Part shown: positions 7,166 to 11,494 of the stretch, in pieces | Numbering within the stretch: position 1 is the first letter of the stretch | Layout of the letters: each line of letters starts with the position of its first letter | DNA from: Desulfobacterales bacterium | GTDB lineage: Bacteria; Desulfobacterota; Desulfobulbia; Desulfobulbales; BM004 | Assembly (NCBI GenBank): GCA_030621655.1 | Contig: JAUXHH010000037.1 | Location: 1 to 11,494, forward strand | Reading direction: 5' to 3' | DNA length: 11,494 nt | Translations under genes and position numbers: made by a program | The notes under the pieces: generated by a model | Database searches by the model: none | What the model was told of the DNA's origin: nothing | The model's input: the letters and a program-made list of their open reading frames with translations, nothing else

Positions 7166-8227
7166 CTATCCCTGGCCTTCTTCCGGGAAGATCTTTTCAT
7201 ACATTTTGACTATTTTTTTTCTCATGTCACGCAGGTCGGTCTGGATTTTTGGCAGTTTGGTGAAGATGATGCTCGCCTTTAACCAGTCCTTATGCGGTAT
7301 GGCAGGAAAACCGGACACAATAGAGCCCTTAGGCTGGCTGGAATTAACCCCGGATTTGCCTGCAACCATGACACCGTCATCAAGGTGTATATGACCTTTT
7401 ATGGCTGTTTGCCCACCGATAACAACATTTTTCCCCAATGAGGCGCTGCCGGCAATGCCAACCTGGGCCACCAGAAGGCAATTTTCACCAACCTTTACAT
7501 TGTGACCAATATGCACCTGGTCATCCATCTTTGTGCCCTGCATGATTTGGGTTTTACCAAATGTGCCCCGATCAATGGTCACACCTGCACCGACCTCCAC
7601 ATCATCCTCGATCTGCACCGTACCGAGATGCGGCCATTTGACATGATTACCAAGCTCATCAGTGGCAAAGCCAAAACCGTCACTGCCTATAACCGTCCCG
7701 CTGTGAATTATGACCCGTGAGCCGAATGTACAGGAGCGATACACAGTGACATTGGGATAGAAAAGACAATCGTCTCCGATCACTACATCATCCCCAATGA
7801 CTACACCGGGATGGATAGTCACCCGTTTGCCCAGTTTTACCCGGTCGCCAATGGAAACAAAGGGTCCTATTGATATCTCTTCCGGGATGTCGCAATTGCT
7901 GCCAATATCAGATTTGGGGCTTATGCCGGTTGCCTGAAACGGTTTGGCCTGGAAAAAGTTCTGGATGACGGCGGCAGCAAGATAAGGATTTGCAACCTTG
8001 ATCAAGGGTTTGTCATCATAATCAAGTGTGTGCGGTACGATAAAGGCTGAACCTTGACTGTTTTTCAGCGTTTCGATGCCAGCAGCAGCTTTAACGAGGA
8101 AAGCAATATCACCAGCAGCGGCCGAGGCTAGGTCGGCCAGACCATGTATGGTAATATCAGGGTCTCCATGGAGTTCTCCGCCAACCATCCGGGAAAGTTC
8201 AGCAAGAGTTGTATTTTTTGCAGACAT
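7166..8227 (-). CDS. lpxD: UDP-3-O-(3-hydroxyacyl)glucosamine N-acyltransferase LpxD
   Basis: LpxD adds the N-linked hydroxyacyl chain to UDP-3-O-acylglucosamine, the third step of lipid A synthesis. The 353-residue protein has the usual N-terminal uridine-binding domain (GLADLASAAAGDIAFL, 29-44; FIVPHTL, 62-68; KVANPYLAAA, 77-86), then a long left-handed beta-helix from about residue 103 to 310 and a C-terminal helix. HIGHNVKVG carries H242, matching catalytic H239 of E. coli, and H279 in KGHIHL matches E. coli H276, with the same 37-residue spacing. The GSDGFGF motif (181-187) is typical. The ATG at 8227 has no Shine-Dalgarno sequence, but the N-terminus fits the family. The gene leads lpxD-fabZ-lpxA-lpxI, with 102 bp before fabZ. 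Confidence 0.97.
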   Translation of the reverse strand: MSAKNTTLAELSRMVGGELHGDPDITIHGLADLASAAAGDIAFLVKAAAGIETLKNSQGSAFIVPHTLDYDDKPLIKVANPYLAAAVIQNFFQAKPFQATGISPKSDIGSNCDIPEEISIGPFVSIGDRVKLGKRVTIHPGVVIGDDVVIGDDCLFYPNVTVYRSCTFGSRVIIHSGTVIGSDGFGFATDELGNHVKWPHLGTVQIEDDVEVGAGVTIDRGTFGKTQIMQGTKMDDQVHIGHNVKVGENCLLVAQVGIAGSASLGKNVVIGGQTAIKGHIHLDDGVMVAGKSGVNSSQPKGSIVSGFPAIPHKDWLKASIIFTKLPKIQTDLRDMRKKIVKMYEKIFPEEGQG

Positions 8228-8280
8228 AGGTAACTGTATAAAAAATTAATATTTGGGTTGTTTGTTGTTAGAAAGAAAAG

Positions 8281-8309
8281 AAAATACCTTGTTATGTGCA
8301 GCAATTCAA
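8281..8309 (-). promoter_or_regulatory. Possible sigma-70-type promoter ahead of lpxD
   Basis: On the minus strand, TTGAAT (8304-8309) and TATTTT (8281-8286) are separated by 17 bp. Each matches the consensus at four of six positions. It lies in the 86-bp gap upstream of lpxD and could start the lpx transcript. Such matches are common in AT-rich gaps, so this is tentative. Confidence 0.2.
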
Positions 8310-8313
8310 GAAA

Positions 8314-9486
8314 TCAGTTGTAAAGAAAGACTTCCTGCCGCAATTTGTCAAAATCATCCAGGTCATCCTGCCATGAATTTTCAAGGTCCATGACGTTTTC
8401 GCCCTGCTCAAGCGCCTCGCGTATTTTCCTGTCACCCAAAATCAGATCCATGGGCAGACGCTCATATTCATACTCATAGGGAGGCTCCTTGTATTGAAAA
8501 GCTTCCGGGTAGAGAAGCATAACAGCCTGCAGCAGGGACAGGGAGGTGCGATACGGGCGAAATACAGCAGGATCAGTGACATGGATCTGGAATCCGCGAC
8601 AGGTTTGATTAGCCCACTTGTTGGAGGTGGGCTCGAACATGAGTGGCCGCAGGAAACAGCCGTTTAGATCAATACTCTCCTTTATTTTGTCCAGGATTTC
8701 ATTGCAATTAAAAAACGGGGCGCCAAAAAGCTCAAAGGGCAGGCAGGTGCCGCGGCCCTCTGAAATATTTGTTCCCTCCCAGATCACCTGGCCCGGATAA
8801 ACAAGGGATGCAGTTGGAGATACCATATTGGGGGAGGGGAACACCCATGGAAGTCCTGTATCGGTATAAAGCATCTCACGCTGCCAGTCCTGCATGGAAA
8901 TGACCTCAAGGTCTGCCCCGATACGGAAATGATTGTTGAGCAGCCGGGCAAGTTCTGCAAAAGTCAGACCATGGCGCATGGGAATTGGATAAAGCCCGAC
9001 AAAAGAATAACAGCCCTGTTGAATTATGTTGCCCTCCAGCAGCTTCCCACCGACAGGGTTGGGGCGGTCGAGCACCAGTACCTTTTTGCCATGTTCTGCA
9101 GCAGCTTCAAGGCAATAGGCCATGGTATAGAGAAAGGTGTAAACCCGGGTGCCGACATCAAACAAATCAATAATAAGCACATCAAAAAGATCAAACATTT
9201 CTTTATTGGGCCGTCTTTGCTTTGAGTAAAGGCTGTATAGCGGTAGTCCGGTGATAGAATCGAGCCTGTGGCCGGATTCAATCATATTATCCTGTTTTTC
9301 AGAGAAGAAGCCATGCTGAGGTGAAAAAAGGCAGGTCAGCTGGCCCGGAAAAGTTTTGTTGATGAGGTCACGGCTGTGGCGCAGTTTGCTGTCCGTTGAT
9401 GCCTGATTGCACAGCAGGCCAAGCCTGCACCCCAAAAGCCATTGGGGCGGAGAAGAAAGAAGTTGTTCGATTCCCAGGGAGATCAT
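8314..9486 (-). CDS. DUF1343 protein, NamZ (YbbC)-like putative exo-N-acetylmuramidase
   Basis: The founding characterised member of the DUF1343 family, Bacillus subtilis NamZ (YbbC), removes terminal MurNAc from the non-reducing end of peptidoglycan fragments. The 390-residue protein shows the family blocks in order: LGLLCNQAS (22-30), SPQHGF (55-60), QDNMIESGH (65-73), DVLIIDLFDVGTRVYTFLYT (102-121), LDRPNPVGG (139-147), the MRHGLTFAELA segment (170-180) and EGTNISEGRGT (237-247). Two points are odd. There is no signal peptide or membrane segment, and an in-frame stop at 9499-9501 rules out a longer N-terminus. The residue usually Glu in SPEHG is Gln here (Q57). The gene sits between wbpA (49 bp) and lpxD (86 bp). 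Salvage neighbours (AmgK-like, MurU-like) fit a MurNAc-releasing role. Family is secure; activity is inferred. Confidence 0.85.
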   Translation of the reverse strand: MISLGIEQLLSSPPQWLLGCRLGLLCNQASTDSKLRHSRDLINKTFPGQLTCLFSPQHGFFSEKQDNMIESGHRLDSITGLPLYSLYSKQRRPNKEMFDLFDVLIIDLFDVGTRVYTFLYTMAYCLEAAAEHGKKVLVLDRPNPVGGKLLEGNIIQQGCYSFVGLYPIPMRHGLTFAELARLLNNHFRIGADLEVISMQDWQREMLYTDTGLPWVFPSPNMVSPTASLVYPGQVIWEGTNISEGRGTCLPFELFGAPFFNCNEILDKIKESIDLNGCFLRPLMFEPTSNKWANQTCRGFQIHVTDPAVFRPYRTSLSLLQAVMLLYPEAFQYKEPPYEYEYERLPMDLILGDRKIREALEQGENVMDLENSWQDDLDDFDKLRQEVFLYN

Positions 9487-9535
9487 CTGTAAAAAGAGTT
9501 AACCTGATGTTTTAACCCGGATTATTCACGAGTCT

Positions 9536-10861
9536 CTATGCCTGTACTACCTTTTCAGCAGCACCTTTAAGGCCAGTGAACGCGTTACGGGTGTCAATGA
9601 TGAGATCTGCATGTTCCATGATAAATTGGTAATCATAGGCCGAATGATCGGTTGCTAACAGGATACAGTCGACAGCGGCTAAAGTCTCCGGAGTCAGTTC
9701 AGTGCTGTCCATGCTGAATGAGTATTTCCGGACCGGTGGTATCGTTGGGATGTGCGGATCATTATAAATTACTTCAGCACCTTTTCCCTGCAGGAGCTCT
9801 ATCAACTTGAATGAGGGCGATTCCCTCGGGTCATCAACATCTTTTTTATAGGCCAAACCGAGCAAAAGGACCTTGGAGCCATTGATAGGTTTTCTCCTGC
9901 TATTTAAGGCCTCCATGACCCTCTGGATCACATAGTACGGCATTGCCGTGTTGATTTCGCCTGCCAGTTCAATGAATTTGGTGGGGAAATCATATTCCCG
10001 CGCTTTGGAAGTAAGGTAGAACGGATCAATGGGAATACAGTGTCCACCAAGCCCGGGTCCGGGGTAAAATGGCATGAAACCGAATGGCTTGGTACTGGAG
10101 GCCCGGATCACTTCCCATATGTCGATTCCCATGCGATGGCAGAGAATTTTAAGTTCATTCACCATGGCGATATTGACAGAGCGGAAGATGTTTTCCAGAA
10201 GTTTTGACATTTCAGCAGCCTGGGTTGAAGATACCTCCACTACGGTTTGCAGAGCGGTATTATAAAAATCACAGGCAAGACGGGTGGACTCCTTATTGAT
10301 GCCACCCACAACTTTTGGGATGTCGGCAGTGCTGTACTGAGGGTTGCCGGGGTCTTCACGTTCAGGTGAATAGGCCAGAGCAAAATCTTCCCCTCCTTTG
10401 AGCCCTGAACGTTCAAGGATGGGTTGCAGGAGGTCTACGGTGGTGCCGGGATAGGTGGTTGATTCGAGGATGACCAGTTGTCCTGGACGCAATTCCTTAG
10501 CAATAGACCGGGCAGTGTTTTCAATAAACTGCATATCCGGTTCCCTGTTCTGGGTAAGGGGGGTCGGAACACATATCAGTAGAACATCCGGTTCATTGAG
10601 TCGGGAAAAATCAGCCGTGGCAGAAAATTTGTCTTGCTGCACAAAGCCGGCAAGTTCATTCGAAGGAATATGCTTGATATAACTTCTCCCTGCATGGATC
10701 CTGTTGATTTTATCAGGGTCAAGATCAAAGCCAAGAACCGAAATGCTTTTTCGTAAAAAGGTGAGACTTAACGGCAGGCCAACATAACCTAAGCCGATAA
10801 CTCCTAACAGATATTTTTTCTTTGCTATCTTGTCCTTAAGGTTTGCCAGTTCTTGTTTCAT
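9536..10861 (-). CDS. wbpA: UDP-N-acetyl-D-glucosamine 6-dehydrogenase (WbpA type)
   Basis: Enzymes of this family oxidise the C6 hydroxyl of a nucleotide sugar to a carboxylate in two NAD-dependent steps. The WbpA branch acts on UDP-GlcNAc and feeds O-antigen or capsule synthesis. The 441-residue protein has the dinucleotide-binding GLGYVGLP (23-30), CVPTPL (97-102), ESTTYPGTT (133-141), the branch-typical AYSPEREDPGN (163-173), the conserved lysine in SKLLEN (K220), the catalytic cysteine in GGHCIPIDPFYL (C275) and the C-terminal domain LLGLAYKKDVDDPRESPS (333-350). Related WecC-type enzymes use UDP-ManNAc, so the substrate is likely but not certain. It lies between glmS and the DUF1343 gene on the same strand. 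No glycosyltransferases are in the window to show which polysaccharide it serves. Confidence 0.9.
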   Translation of the reverse strand: MKQELANLKDKIAKKKYLLGVIGLGYVGLPLSLTFLRKSISVLGFDLDPDKINRIHAGRSYIKHIPSNELAGFVQQDKFSATADFSRLNEPDVLLICVPTPLTQNREPDMQFIENTARSIAKELRPGQLVILESTTYPGTTVDLLQPILERSGLKGGEDFALAYSPEREDPGNPQYSTADIPKVVGGINKESTRLACDFYNTALQTVVEVSSTQAAEMSKLLENIFRSVNIAMVNELKILCHRMGIDIWEVIRASSTKPFGFMPFYPGPGLGGHCIPIDPFYLTSKAREYDFPTKFIELAGEINTAMPYYVIQRVMEALNSRRKPINGSKVLLLGLAYKKDVDDPRESPSFKLIELLQGKGAEVIYNDPHIPTIPPVRKYSFSMDSTELTPETLAAVDCILLATDHSAYDYQFIMEHADLIIDTRNAFTGLKGAAEKVVQA

Positions 10862-10888
10862 AATTGTCTCTGAAGTTTGAAATTAAAA

Positions 10889-10967
10889 AGCGGTCAGCGG
10901 TCAGCTATCAGCAGGCAGCTTGTAGAAATACCATGTCACTCGACCCCTTGAATTCTTGAACCCTTCT
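10889..10967. repeat. Two-part short-period array, copy 2: AGCNNNC heptamers then ACCCTTGA-type octamers
   Basis: Heptamers AGCGGTC, AGCGGTC, AGCTATC, AGCAGGC and a decayed AGCTTGT occupy 10889-10923. After 20 bp come three octamers at 10944-10967: CCCCTTGA, ATTCTTGA, ACCCTTCT. Order, orientation and periods are the same as at 3623-3713, and 10942-10965 matches 3688-3711 at 23 of 24 bases. It fills most of the 111-bp wbpA/glmS gap, beginning 28 bp upstream of the wbpA start codon and ending 5 bp from the glmS stop codon. Confidence 0.8.
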
Positions 10968-10972
10968 CTTTA

Positions 10973-11494
10973 TTATTCAACAGTTACACTTTTTGCTAAA
11001 TTCCTTGGCTGATCAACATCACAGCCACGCAACGTGGCTATTTCATAGGCAAGTAGCTGGGCAGGTATTGTAAAAAGAATAGGGTTCAGTTCCTCCATCA
11101 TAGTCGGAGTTTTAGGCATGTACAACACATGATCAGTAATTTTTTTCAGTTGCCTGTCGCCTTTTGAGCCGATCAGGATAATTTGTCCCTGCCTGGCTTT
11201 TATTTCTTCAATATTAGAGATACTTTTTTCGTAGACCTTGTCTTTGGGGACCAGCCCCAGAATGGGCATATCTTTGTCTATGAGAGCGATGGGGCCATGT
11301 TTGAGTTCACCGGCTGCATATCCCTCAGCATGGATATACGATATTTCTTTCAGCTTCAAGGCACCTACAAGGGCAATTGGATAATTCAGCCCTCTGCCGA
11401 CAAAAAGGAAGTTGCGGCTGTCGTAAAAGAGTTCAGCAACTGCTGTAATCTTTTTCTGCAGTCCGGGCAGACTTTCTTCCAGTAATGTTGGAAG
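10973..11494 (-). CDS. glmS: Glutamine--fructose-6-phosphate aminotransferase GlmS, C-terminal part (5' end outside window)
   Basis: GlmS makes glucosamine-6-phosphate from fructose-6-phosphate and glutamine, the entry step to UDP-GlcNAc and so to peptidoglycan and lipid A. The 173 residues present, open to the window edge, are the second half of the isomerase (SIS) domain. They include GRGLNYPIA (33-41), GALKLKEISYIHAEGYAAGE (44-63) with K47 and E50 matching E. coli K485 and E488, and KHGPIALID with H66 matching H504. The C-terminal NLAKSVTVE carries the Schiff-base lysine. The stop position is normal. One oddity is that the near-invariant Glu of ALEGALKLKE (E. coli E481) is Val here (V43, GTA codon at 11366-11368). 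The upstream glutaminase domain is outside the window, so a glmS ribozyme or other leader element cannot be assessed. The gene lies 111 bp upstream of wbpA. Confidence 0.96.
   Translation of the reverse strand, partial: LPTLLEESLPGLQKKITAVAELFYDSRNFLFVGRGLNYPIALVGALKLKEISYIHAEGYAAGELKHGPIALIDKDMPILGLVPKDKVYEKSISNIEEIKARQGQIILIGSKGDRQLKKITDHVLYMPKTPTMMEELNPILFTIPAQLLAYEIATLRGCDVDQPRNLAKSVTVE

Noticed and set aside
9491..9516. Possible terminator between wbpA and the DUF1343 gene (gttaa/ttaac stem, then TCTTTTT on the minus strand)
   Set aside because: The stem is five pairs, mostly A-T, so it is unlikely to terminate transcription.

Overview
This window looks like a chromosomal envelope-biogenesis region of a Gram-negative bacterium of moderate G+C. 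A lipid A block (lpxD, fabZ, lpxA), LpxI in place of LpxH, and AmgK/MurU-type sugar-salvage genes fit Desulfobacterota (the former Deltaproteobacteria) best. That placement is inferred from gene content and not proven. There are no rRNA or tRNA genes, CRISPR arrays, transposase genes or phage genes.

Layout: positions 1-744 (+) hold the C-terminal transpeptidase part of a class A penicillin-binding protein (PBP1A). Everything else is on the minus strand. In minus-strand reading order, from right to left, the genes are glmS (3' part, cut by the window edge), a UDP-GlcNAc 6-dehydrogenase (wbpA type), a DUF1343/NamZ-like protein, lpxD, fabZ, lpxA, lpxI, a MurU-like nucleotidyltransferase, an AmgK-like sugar kinase and der (engA). 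The der gene converges on the PBP1A gene across about 27 bp.

How the genes fit together: GlmS makes glucosamine-6-phosphate, the source of UDP-GlcNAc. UDP-GlcNAc feeds lipid A (LpxA, LpxD and LpxI, with FabZ competing for hydroxyacyl-ACP) and surface polysaccharide (WbpA). The AmgK-like and MurU-like proteins suggest MurNAc salvage to UDP-MurNAc. The DUF1343 protein belongs to the family of exo-N-acetylmuramidases that release free MurNAc, so a MurNAc recycling branch may be interleaved with the lipid A genes. PBP1A consumes the lipid II made from these precursors.

Non-coding content: three minus-strand intergenic gaps carry unusual short-period repeats. The der/amgK gap has an octamer array (unit GGCACARA) arranged as a 28-bp inverted repeat flanked by ATAA. 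The amgK/murU and wbpA/glmS gaps each carry the same two-part element, a degenerate AGCNNNC heptamer array followed by an ACCCTTGA-type octamer array, in the same orientation and about 30 bp upstream of a start codon. Only fabZ has a strong Shine-Dalgarno sequence.
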